Source: JADCRZ01 sp031399065 (lineage in GTDB: Bacteria; Bacteroidota; Bacteroidia; Chitinophagales; Chitinophagaceae). From it: a stretch of 64,000 nucleotides of DNA. Shown one piece after another: positions 53,250 through 60,011 of this stretch. Below the pieces are notes generated by a model. It made no database searches and was not told the origin of the DNA. It saw only the letters and a program-made list of their open reading frames with translations. The number at the start of each line of letters is the position of its first letter. Positions within the stretch are counted from its first letter, which is position 1. The stretch is from contig JANNOM010000070.1 of the NCBI GenBank assembly GCA_031399065.1, forward strand, positions 100,846 to 164,845. The letters are read 5' to 3'. The translations under genes and the position numbers were made by a program.

Positions 53250-54952
53250 ATATTTTCCGGTTCTTTATTTTTATGCAATGAAATTACGCTGGATGGAAGC
53301 ACCACTTCCTTACGGTTAAGATACCACATTACTACCGACAATATAAGGCATATCACTCCTGCGCTGAAGGAAAAAAGTCCGCTCACATTCTTTATGGATG
53401 GAATGCTCATGGCAATAAACAAGAGGCCGGTAACGCATAATGCCACGGCATATAACTTGTTCATGGCACGTTGAAAGCTCCAATTCTCCACTGGTTTCTG
53501 TGCTTCCGTCAACGGGGTGGCGATTTTGGTAAAAAAAGCATTTACCTGCTGCTGATACACCGGGTTCTTTATTTTAAACAGGCCCGATGACAGGAATACC
53601 ACGATACATAAAACAATCTCTATAAGTGTTCCCATTTCCCAGCTTACCTGGGGATTGGCGTATAATATCAGTCCTGTCGCAATACCCAGTATAACCGTGG
53701 CCAGCGAACCCCAGGGCTGTGGGCGCTTTAAGACGATACCCAGTATCAACGGCACGGTGAGGGGAATGGCGAATAAACCCGTAAACAGCTTATTGGCTTC
53801 AAAAGCACCGCCAAAACCTCCTACGTATAGCGCGCCTGTGGTGATCATGGCTCCGAGGAATAAGGTCATTATCCTTCCTACCCAAAGTAATTCCTTATCC
53901 TTTGCGTCCTTCTTAAAAAGCCGCTGATAGATATCTTTGGTCAGTACACCGGCGGTTACATTGTATTCGCCGCTCAGCACGCTCATGGTGGCGGCAAACA
54001 TGGCGGCGACCATAAGTCCCATGATGCCCTGTGGCAATACTTTCAGGCATACGCTTACATAGGCCATTTCAGGATTTTCCAGGTTAGGTATAATGGCTTT
54101 CGCGGCTATGGAAGGAAATAAAAAGATGATGGGGAAAATAAAAAAGAAGGCAGCGGTAAGCAGGGCCTGTTTTTTGCCGGCTTTCTCGTCGCGCACGCTA
54201 TAGAAGCGTTGTATGAAAGTCCAGTTGCCGCTGAACTTTATAAGGATCATAAGATAATAAACCATTATATAGAGCGGCGTGCCTTTGTTGCCATTGAACC
54301 ACTCAAAATGTTCCGGGATAGTATTTACCAGGTTCTGCATACCGCCTGCCGCCTTTATGGTGAGCGGAACCAGTATAAGGGTTGCCACTATCAGTATTAC
54401 GAACTGCACTACGTCGGTAATTACCACGGCCCATAAGCCTCCGGCGATGGTATAGAGGGCCACTATCAGTCCGCAGATCAGAATAGAAGATTCCAGGCTC
54501 ATTCCGGTAGCGGCTTTTACAAAAATGCCGAGTGCATATAGGCGCACCATGTTATCGAGTATCTTGAACAGTACACCCGACCAGGAGAATATTTGCCGGA
54601 TAGGCCCGTTAAAACGCGTTTCCAGATACTCCATCGGCGTCATCACTCCTGCCCTTCTCCACCGTTTGGCAAAAATAAATGCCCCCAGCAACATAGGCAG
54701 TACCGTACTCCAGATAATGGTGAGTGCTATAAGGCCGTCGCTATAGGCGATCCCGGCATAGGCAACAAAAATAAAGGTGCTGAACTTCGTCATGAAGTTA
54801 CTGATGGCCCCCGATATCCAGGGAATGGAGTTACCTCCTTTAAAATAATCCCCTATGTTTTTCACGAATTTCCCAAGGAACAGGCCGATGCCGGCCATTA
54901 GCAGCATATATATGACGATAGCGGTATAATCCAGGTTTTGCAATGAATTCAT
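53246..54952 (-). CDS. sodium:solute symporter (SSS family)
   Basis: 568 residues with about 14 hydrophobic helices. Typical stretches: LDYTAIVIYMLLMAGIGLFLGKFVKNIGDYFKGGNSIPWISGAISNFMTKFSTFIFVAYAGIAYSDGL, AGVMTPMEYLETRFN, IAGGLWAVVITDVVQFVILIVATLIL and MAAMFAATMSVLSGEYNVTAGVLTKDIYQRLF, the last being a sodium-site helix of the family. It carries sugars or sugar acids across the inner membrane with sodium. As the first gene of a six-gene operon of uronate-type enzymes, it should import their substrate, possibly an unsaturated mono- or disaccharide. An IclR-type palindrome lies 47 bases upstream of its start. Confidence 0.93.
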   Translation of the reverse strand: MNSLQNLDYTAIVIYMLLMAGIGLFLGKFVKNIGDYFKGGNSIPWISGAISNFMTKFSTFIFVAYAGIAYSDGLIALTIIWSTVLPMLLGAFIFAKRWRRAGVMTPMEYLETRFNGPIRQIFSWSGVLFKILDNMVRLYALGIFVKAATGMSLESSILICGLIVALYTIAGGLWAVVITDVVQFVILIVATLILVPLTIKAAGGMQNLVNTIPEHFEWFNGNKGTPLYIMVYYLMILIKFSGNWTFIQRFYSVRDEKAGKKQALLTAAFFFIFPIIFLFPSIAAKAIIPNLENPEMAYVSVCLKVLPQGIMGLMVAAMFAATMSVLSGEYNVTAGVLTKDIYQRLFKKDAKDKELLWVGRIMTLFLGAMITTGALYVGGFGGAFEANKLFTGLFAIPLTVPLILGIVLKRPQPWGSLATVILGIATGLILYANPQVSWEMGTLIEIVLCIVVFLSSGLFKIKNPVYQQQVNAFFTKIATPLTEAQKPVENWSFQRAMNKLYAVALCVTGLLFIAMSIPSIKNVSGLFSFSAGVICLILSVVMWYLNRKEVVLPSSVISLHKNKEPENI

Positions 54953-54998
54953 GCGGAAGTCTTTTTCATATCACAGCCTTACGTTTCTAGTATTACAA

Positions 54999-55013
54999 TT
55001 CAAAATTATTGAA
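54999..55013. promoter_or_regulatory. IclR-type operator, copy 3, before the symporter operon
   Basis: TTCAAAATTATTGAA, a near-palindrome one base different from copy 2 (47512-47526) and three from copy 1. It is placed in the symporter promoter region, 47 bases upstream of the start codon. The 160-base gap 54953-55115 contains no other recognisable feature. Confidence 0.68.
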
Positions 55014-55115
55014 TTACAATTGTATTATGTAAAACTATAAATTAATTTCTATTCCGCCAATCATATTTGGCATTTTTACCAATTAAACTGAAACTGCTTT
55101 CGCCGGTTGACGTCG

Positions 55116-56918
55116 TTAAAGCTCGATACCGATCTTCTTCATGAGTATGGAAGCATTCAGGCTGGTACAAACGCCTTGTTTCAGTTTATAATCGAAATAC
55201 AATTCATCGTTCTCCACCTGTACATCGAAGTGATAGTTATGAATATAGGAAGGATACTCCTGCGAGAGCCGGGCTAGCTCCAGGTCGTGCGTGGCCAATA
55301 GTGCCGCCGCTTTATGTCTTATTAACTGGCTGATAAGGGCACTGGAGCCGGTATGACGGTCAAGTGAGTTAGTGCCTCTTAATATTTCATCCAGAAGAAG
55401 AAACACTTCTTCCTGGTTATTTACGGCCGTTATGATGTACTTAAGTTTTTTAAGTTCCGCGTAAAAGGTAGATGTACTTTCCGCCAGGTTATCCGCAATG
55501 CGCATGCTGCTGATCACCCGCATTACCGAAAGCCGGCAAGCCGATGCACATACGGGAGCGCCTGCCATGGCCAGCACTATATTTATACCGACGCTTCGCA
55601 GAAAGGTACTCTTCCCGGCCATATTGGAACCGGTAATCAATGCCACCTGCGGTTTACCGGTGGTAGAGAAAGAACTGTTTACGCGTTTGTTTTCCGCAAT
55701 CAGGGGATGGCCCAGCTCTGTGGCGGTAAAGTTACCCTGTTCGTTATCAATCCTTGGAAATATCCATTTTGGATGATTAAAGTGCACATTCGCCATAGAA
55801 GAAAGTGCTTCCATTTCTGCCAGCGACTGGAACCATTGAAGCAGGTGGGCTTTATTTTTTTCTTTCCATTTTTCCAGTGCCATGATCTGCTGAAGATCCC
55901 AGAAAAGGAAAATATTCAGCGGGATAAATAGGAACGGGTTCAGTCGTACGTCCATGCGATCGAGGATACCCTTTAATGCTTTCACTTCCCCCGATGCACG
56001 GCTGTTATTGGTTAAATAGGTTTGCTGCAACCGCAGTAAAAGGGGGGACTGTACCTTTTTGTCCTCCACTGTTTCTATGCTTCTGCGGAGCGTGTCTATC
56101 TCCGCGACTATCTTATGCAACCGCAGGTAATCGGGCATAATCTTACGGCTGATAGCACCTGAGATCAAAAAAAACACGAACACCAATCCATAAAAAACAG
56201 GTGACACAAGCAGTTCGGCAATATTCAGCAATAGCGCTCCTGTAATAAGACCGGGCAGTACGAATCGCAGCCATTTCCAATATGGTTTATCTATAAACCG
56301 ATTCGGTGGCACTATCCAGTTGCGCAGTTTTTCTTCTGTGGATACTTTAATATTCTCTGCCATTCCGTAGGCTTCCAGTTGCTGACGCCAGTGGTATTCG
56401 CCGGCTAATTCCCTGATAGCTTCCTGCCTCAAAAGAATGGTGCTTGCATCCGCAGGAGCGAGCAACCAGCTTACAAGCGTACGATTTCCCCGCTCCGAAG
56501 TGGTTCGGTTAATATATTGATATAATGAAGCAGCCCCTAATATATCCAGGTCATGTGCATAGTCGTGCAATGCGGGCAGCAGGTTGGAACCATCCGCTCT
56601 TTTACGGTAATCACCCGACGCAATTTTTATTTCCTCTTCGTTGATTGTTTTTAATCGTTGCAGGTGCGCTATTTTTTCATTGTTATTTACCGCCAGGATA
56701 ACCAGCCGGATAAAGATAGCGGCAAAACCAAGCATGCTCAGCCATGCTAAACCCGTTCCTGCCGGAAGTACATAATAAAAACACGCAATAGCCAGTATAA
56801 TGCAGGCAAACCTGGCCCATGCAATCCGGTTTCTTTTCCTGGCCAGCAACTTCAGCCTCGCCTGCAGCACTTTTATATTTTCCTGGTAGATACCTATTGA
56901 GGATTCCTTGCTCATCAT
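55116..56918 (-). CDS. MutS-related ATPase with N-terminal membrane helices
   Basis: 600 residues. The C-terminal ABC-type ATPase of the MutS family is intact: Walker A ITGSNMAGKSTFLRSVG (428-444), a signature-like LAESTSTFYAELKKLKYI, Walker B VFLLLDEILRGTNSLDRHTGSSALI and the switch AALLATHDLELA. The core domain (FNHPKWIFPRI, ATELGHPLI) precedes it. It lacks the mismatch-recognition domain I and the connector of true MutS. Instead it has two pairs of hydrophobic helices (about 37-76 and 218-258), so it is probably membrane attached. Such proteins are widespread in Bacteroidota with no known role; repair is not to be assumed. Confidence 0.85.
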   Translation of the reverse strand: MMSKESSIGIYQENIKVLQARLKLLARKRNRIAWARFACIILAIACFYYVLPAGTGLAWLSMLGFAAIFIRLVILAVNNNEKIAHLQRLKTINEEEIKIASGDYRKRADGSNLLPALHDYAHDLDILGAASLYQYINRTTSERGNRTLVSWLLAPADASTILLRQEAIRELAGEYHWRQQLEAYGMAENIKVSTEEKLRNWIVPPNRFIDKPYWKWLRFVLPGLITGALLLNIAELLVSPVFYGLVFVFFLISGAISRKIMPDYLRLHKIVAEIDTLRRSIETVEDKKVQSPLLLRLQQTYLTNNSRASGEVKALKGILDRMDVRLNPFLFIPLNIFLFWDLQQIMALEKWKEKNKAHLLQWFQSLAEMEALSSMANVHFNHPKWIFPRIDNEQGNFTATELGHPLIAENKRVNSSFSTTGKPQVALITGSNMAGKSTFLRSVGINIVLAMAGAPVCASACRLSVMRVISSMRIADNLAESTSTFYAELKKLKYIITAVNNQEEVFLLLDEILRGTNSLDRHTGSSALISQLIRHKAAALLATHDLELARLSQEYPSYIHNYHFDVQVENDELYFDYKLKQGVCTSLNASILMKKIGIEL

Positions 56919-56964
56919 AGCGGTGAAACTACGTTAAATCTCTTTTCGTGTGACTGATTTTTCA

Positions 56965-56972
56965 TAAATTTG
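56965..56972 (+). promoter_or_regulatory. ssrA promoter -7 element
   Basis: TAAATTTG matches the Bacteroidota sigma-A -7 consensus TAnnTTTG exactly. It ends 12 bases before the mature tmRNA 5' end. A T-rich TTTTC element lies about 17 bases upstream in the -33 region. Confidence 0.6.
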
Positions 56973-56984
56973 CATTATTATAAC

Positions 56985-57357
56985 GGGGCTGCATTGGTTT
57001 TGACAGCATAGATCTTTGAGAGTATAAGCATGTCGTGCGTTGGATAATTAGCACGTAAATCTGAATATTCAAACTTCAAATGGCAATACACAGTATGCCA
57101 TGGCTGCCTAATCAGTGATTAAGTAGTCATTAGGGCCGATGCGCCGGTTGGTCTGTTACCATGCGCTTCCGCCGACTCAAAACAAATACAGAATGCTGCA
57201 ACCGAAGGCTGTGCCGGTTGCTTAAGACCATCCAGCTAAGTGCGTAATTGGTTTGTTCATTTCCTGTTATGCGCCGACAATCAATAATGAAATAAGCATG
57301 TAGAAACCTTTCGGCGAATATGTTTGGACGGGAGTTCGACTCTCCCCAGCTCCACTA
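56985..57357 (+). ncRNA. ssrA: tmRNA (transfer-messenger RNA)
   Basis: The 5' end GGGGCTGCATTGGTTTTGACAG is the conserved tmRNA start. GGGGCTG (56985-56991) pairs with CAGCTCC (57347-57353), with one G-U pair, followed by discriminator A (57354). The tRNA-like T-arm GGGAGTTCGACTCTCCC is just inside. Genomic bases after the discriminator are CTA, so the CCA end must be completed by nucleotidyltransferase. The tag frame is at 57082-57111: GNTQYAMAA then TAA. The exact resume codon is inferred; the ending YAMAA followed by stop is typical. The RNA rescues stalled ribosomes and marks the nascent chain for proteolysis. Pseudoknot regions lie between the tag and the T-arm. Confidence 0.95.
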
Positions 57358-57359
57358 GA

Positions 57360-57391
57360 GGGGATGATTGAAAAATCATTCCCGTTTTTTT
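57360..57391 (+). terminator. intrinsic terminator of ssrA
   Basis: A 10-bp stem (57360-57369 with 57374-57383, one G-U pair) with loop GAAA, followed by GTTTTTTT. It starts directly behind the tmRNA 3' end. Confidence 0.9.
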
Positions 57392-57394
57392 ATA

Positions 57395-57652
57395 AATTAG
57401 ACAAGATTTCTCCTTCATTAGTGCAGGCTTTTATCCGCCAGTGCTGACCGTCTTGGTATCTTACCTAAGAACATTTCAGCCTGGGGTAATTGGCAAAGTT
57501 TTGTGGATTACACCAAAAGTTTAAATCCATTTGTCCCGGACACCTTAATCCATGTTCTCGCTTACACTGCAACAGGGTCGGAAATTACTTTTGGCATTTT
57601 GTTACCAACCTTAGTTTCTGGAGACCATCAATCGTATCCCGGCTATTTTTAA
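57395..57652 (+). pseudogene. truncated and frameshifted DoxX-family membrane protein remnant
   Basis: From 57431 the plus strand reads LSASADRLGILPKNISAWGN, then WQSFVDYTKSLNPFVPDTLI, then HVLAYTATGSEITFGILLP and a stop at 57650-57652. This matches the central part of DoxX-like proteins (..SAVADRFG, WGNW..F..YT..LNP..P, a second helix ending in GILL). Just upstream the matching sequence DFSFISAGF is in another frame, showing a frameshift near 57430. The N-terminal helix and both C-terminal helices are lost. It begins only a few bases after the ssrA terminator. Confidence 0.68.
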
Positions 57653-57758
57653 AGAGATCTTAAAGCAATCCTTATGGCTTATAAGGCCATTCCGTCAGAT
57701 GATGCTTAAGGAGGAGATCCCATACCTGGATAATGGTTTGGAATTCCTAAATAATTAA
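57615..57758 (+). pseudogene. possible second gene remnant downstream of ssrA
   Basis: 47 open codons between TAG and TAA without a proper start: ETINRIPAIFKEILKQSLWL followed by IRPFRQMMLKEEIPYLDNGL. The composition is protein-like and helical but no family was recognised. It overlaps the end of the DoxX remnant in a different frame. The remaining bases 57759-57873 hold only the promoter region of the Crp/Fnr gene. Confidence 0.35.
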
Positions 57759-57873
57759 GTTGGCAGAACTTGTCCCCAGTGGGTATAGTTACCATAGTTT
57801 TAATAATTTTATAGAAAGCAGGTTTATGTCAGCTTTTGGGGATACATGGCTTATAATCTGAAAACTTTGTAAT

Positions 57874-58440
57874 ATGGAAAACTTATTTAGAGCTCATATA
57901 GAGAAAGTAATTGCGCTTACCGATGACGAGTTCAAGCATGTGATGTCGCATTTTTCATTGATGAATTTCAAAAGGCGTGATTTTCTTATCAGGGAAGGGG
58001 CAAGGGTTCACTACGCATTTTGGGTTGTGTCAGGACTTTTAAAGCTTGACTACGCGGATGCCACAGGAAAGCAACATGTCGTGGCCTTTGCTATGGAAGA
58101 CTGGTGGGAAGGGGATTATTATGCGTTCTTCAACCAGCGTCCGGCGACAATGTCCCTGCAGGCACTTGAAAATACCCAGGTATTATGTATGACTCTGCAG
58201 GATTATAACAACCTGTGCAGGAACCTCCCTAAAATGACATACTTCTTTCTTCAGAAAGCCAACAGGGGGCATATCAGCTCCCAGCAGCGAATCCTGGAAT
58301 TAATCAGCACTAATGCCAAAGAACGCTACGATAAGCTCCTGAATCGATATCCAATACTTTTCCAGCGCGTCCCCCATACCCTAATTGCTTCTTACCTGGG
58401 TGTAACCCGAGAGACACTAAGCAGGCTTACCGCACCATAG
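57874..58440 (+). CDS. Crp/Fnr-family transcriptional regulator
   Basis: 188 residues. The cyclic-nucleotide-binding-type barrel spans about 20-125 (FLIREGARVHYAFWVVSGLLKLDYAD, HVVAFAMEDWWEGDYYAFFNQRPATMSLQALENTQVLCMTLQDY). The C-terminal helix-turn-helix is NRYPILFQRVPHTLIASYLGVTRETLSRL. It ends after SRLTAP, a few residues earlier than many relatives (usually SRIRKK..), so a small 3' change is possible. This subgroup in Bacteroidota usually lacks the residues for cAMP and has unknown ligands. The RidA-like gene 83 bases downstream on the same strand may be its target. Confidence 0.9.
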   Translation: MENLFRAHIEKVIALTDDEFKHVMSHFSLMNFKRRDFLIREGARVHYAFWVVSGLLKLDYADATGKQHVVAFAMEDWWEGDYYAFFNQRPATMSLQALENTQVLCMTLQDYNNLCRNLPKMTYFFLQKANRGHISSQQRILELISTNAKERYDKLLNRYPILFQRVPHTLIASYLGVTRETLSRLTAP

Positions 58441-58523
58441 CGTCTAAAATAATTGTGAGATTTGTCACGAAAAGTAAGTGTGGCTTTGGTGAACTTTGAT
58501 GTATAAATTTTAAACATCAGATC

Positions 58524-58997
58524 ATGAAAAAGTTTGGTAAAATTTTAGTATTAACATTATTAACTTTTGCATCAGCTATGGCGCAAAATAAAAAAGAAAA
58601 ACAAATGGAAAAAAGAGAATTCAGTCCTTGGCAATGGCAGGACCAGCTAAGTTATGTACAGGCTGTTGAAGTAAAAAATGTACAGGGGACGTTATATGTA
58701 TCCGGTCAGGCAGCAGTGCATGCAGATGGCAAGTCGAGCAATGCCGATATGCGTACCCAGCTTGGATTGGCAATACAGAACCTCGAACAGGTAATTAGTG
58801 AGGCTGGTTATGACCCCAAAAATATAGTTCGGCTAACAATTTACTCTACTTCCTCTGATGAGTTTACCAAAAACTGTTTCGACTTATTCCAGGCCTTCGT
58901 AGCAAAGCACGGAATGAAACAGACGCTCACTCTTCTGCAGGTAGTTGCCTTGAACGAAACACTGAAGGTGGAGCTGGAAGCTACTGTGGTGAAATAA
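58524..58997 (+). CDS. exported RidA/YjgF-family protein
   Basis: 157 residues. A signal peptide (MKKFGKILVLTLLTFASAMAQ) precedes a RidA fold: YVQAVEVKNVQGTLYVSGQAAVHADGKSSNADMRTQLGLAIQNLEQVISEAGYDPKNIVRLTIYSTS, then TLLQVVALNETLKVELEATVV. Cytoplasmic RidA deaminates reactive enamine/imine intermediates; the key Arg normally near residue 105 of RidA is not evident (LNETLKVELEA), so catalysis is doubtful. Export is unusual for the family. A terminator follows at 59021-59047. Confidence 0.88.
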   Translation: MKKFGKILVLTLLTFASAMAQNKKEKQMEKREFSPWQWQDQLSYVQAVEVKNVQGTLYVSGQAAVHADGKSSNADMRTQLGLAIQNLEQVISEAGYDPKNIVRLTIYSTSSDEFTKNCFDLFQAFVAKHGMKQTLTLLQVVALNETLKVELEATVVK

Positions 58998-59020
58998 TCA
59001 TTTAAGACGATTCAGCAAAA

Positions 59021-59047
59021 GGCCATGTATATGCATGGCCTTTTTTA
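59021..59047 (+). terminator. intrinsic terminator of the RidA-like gene
   Basis: Stem GGCCATG/CATGGCC (59021-59027 and 59034-59040) with loop TATATG, followed by TTTTTTATT. It lies 23 bases after the stop codon. Confidence 0.88.
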
Positions 59048-59117
59048 TTGCTTGCTCCACGACTGCTGCGGGAACTTTTGCACCAGCAATGTCAGGCAGC
59101 ATATAAAAACAGAAATC

Positions 59118-59210
59118 ATGATTAAATTAATTAAGGAAGGGAGTGCAAAAGATGGCAACAGATATACTGCTGACAAGATAATTAAAAGGCGCCACGATTT
59201 GGATTCTTAA
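59118..59210 (+). CDS. possible 30-residue peptide
   Basis: A short open frame (MIKLIKEGSAKDGNRYTADK followed by IIKRRHDLDS) between two terminators. It is basic, with no signal or membrane helix and no recognised family. A weak hairpin with a T-run follows at 59226-59267. Coding status is uncertain; it may be a gene remnant. Confidence 0.25.
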   Translation: MIKLIKEGSAKDGNRYTADKIIKRRHDLDS

Positions 59211-59225
59211 GCTATGTTTTAGCTG

Positions 59226-59267
59226 AGCCACTGGAGGTCATGAGTTTGCGATGTGGTGGCTTTTTTT
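59226..59267 (+). terminator. terminator-like hairpin before the ankyrin gene
   Basis: Outer stem AGCCAC/GTGGCT (59226-59231 and 59256-59261) with an unpaired interior, then TTTTTTT. The outer stem is short, so confidence is moderate. Confidence 0.45.
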
Positions 59268-59314
59268 ATTACTTTTGATGCGAATCATTACCCCAATTTT
59301 ACATAAACAAAAAA

Positions 59315-59968
59315 TTGCAGCAGAAAATGATGAAAAAGCTGATCGACAATAAGGATTACAACGGCATCCAGTCCGTACTATCCAATAATCCAAATCTTGC
59401 CAATGAGGCCCTTCCTTATGATGATATAAATACCCAAAAGGCGGTTCCTTTAAACAGGATTTGCGATGGTGTATTTTCCAGGCAATATACCGATGAAGAA
59501 GCAGTGAAGATGGCGAAGATATTTTTGGAATATGGAGCAAATATTAATGGGAGTGCACTGACGGAGAAACAGGATACACCTCTTATTGCAGCTGCAAGCC
59601 TGCAAGCAGACAAAGTGGCCATTTTGTTTATAGAAAATGGCGCCGACATAAATCATGCAGGATGCCATGGAGGCACGGCGCTGCACTGGGCAGCCTGGTG
59701 CGGAAGGGATAAATTGGTTAAAAGACTTGTACAGGAAGGAGCAGAAGTTAATAAGAAATGTATCGATTTTAAAGCTACCCCACTATTTTGGGCAGTGCAT
59801 GGATTAAAAAATGGAGGTACTAATAATGCCCATGATTGCCTGGAATGCGTTAAAATCCTGGTGCAGGCAGGCGCAGATAAAAACATTCCCAACGCAGAAG
59901 GGAAAACGGTTTTTGATTTACTGAATGATGAAGACCTGGATTTAATAGAAGAATTAAAGAAACATTAA
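59315..59968 (+). CDS. ankyrin-repeat protein
   Basis: 217 residues without signal peptide; Met5 or Met6 are alternative starts. Ankyrin repeats are visible: LIDNKDYNGIQSVLSNNPNLANEAL, AVKMAKIFLEYGANINGSALTEKQDTPLIAAASLQADKVAILFIENGADINHAGCHGGTALHWAAWCGRDKLVKRLVQEGAEVNKKCIDFKATPLFWAVHG and CVKILVQAGADKNIPNAEGKTVFDLL, about five units. This is a protein-binding scaffold; the partner is unknown. Cytoplasmic. No operon partner on the same strand. Confidence 0.85.
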   Translation: MQQKMMKKLIDNKDYNGIQSVLSNNPNLANEALPYDDINTQKAVPLNRICDGVFSRQYTDEEAVKMAKIFLEYGANINGSALTEKQDTPLIAAASLQADKVAILFIENGADINHAGCHGGTALHWAAWCGRDKLVKRLVQEGAEVNKKCIDFKATPLFWAVHGLKNGGTNNAHDCLECVKILVQAGADKNIPNAEGKTVFDLLNDEDLDLIEELKKH

Positions 59969-60011
59969 AACGGTAACGGCATAAGATTTTTTACCTTTCC
60001 ATCATCAGCAT

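Noticed and set aside
57320..57354. The tRNA-like end of ssrA as a separate tRNA gene
   Set aside because: It lacks D and anticodon arms and pairs with 56985-56991, which is the tmRNA arrangement.
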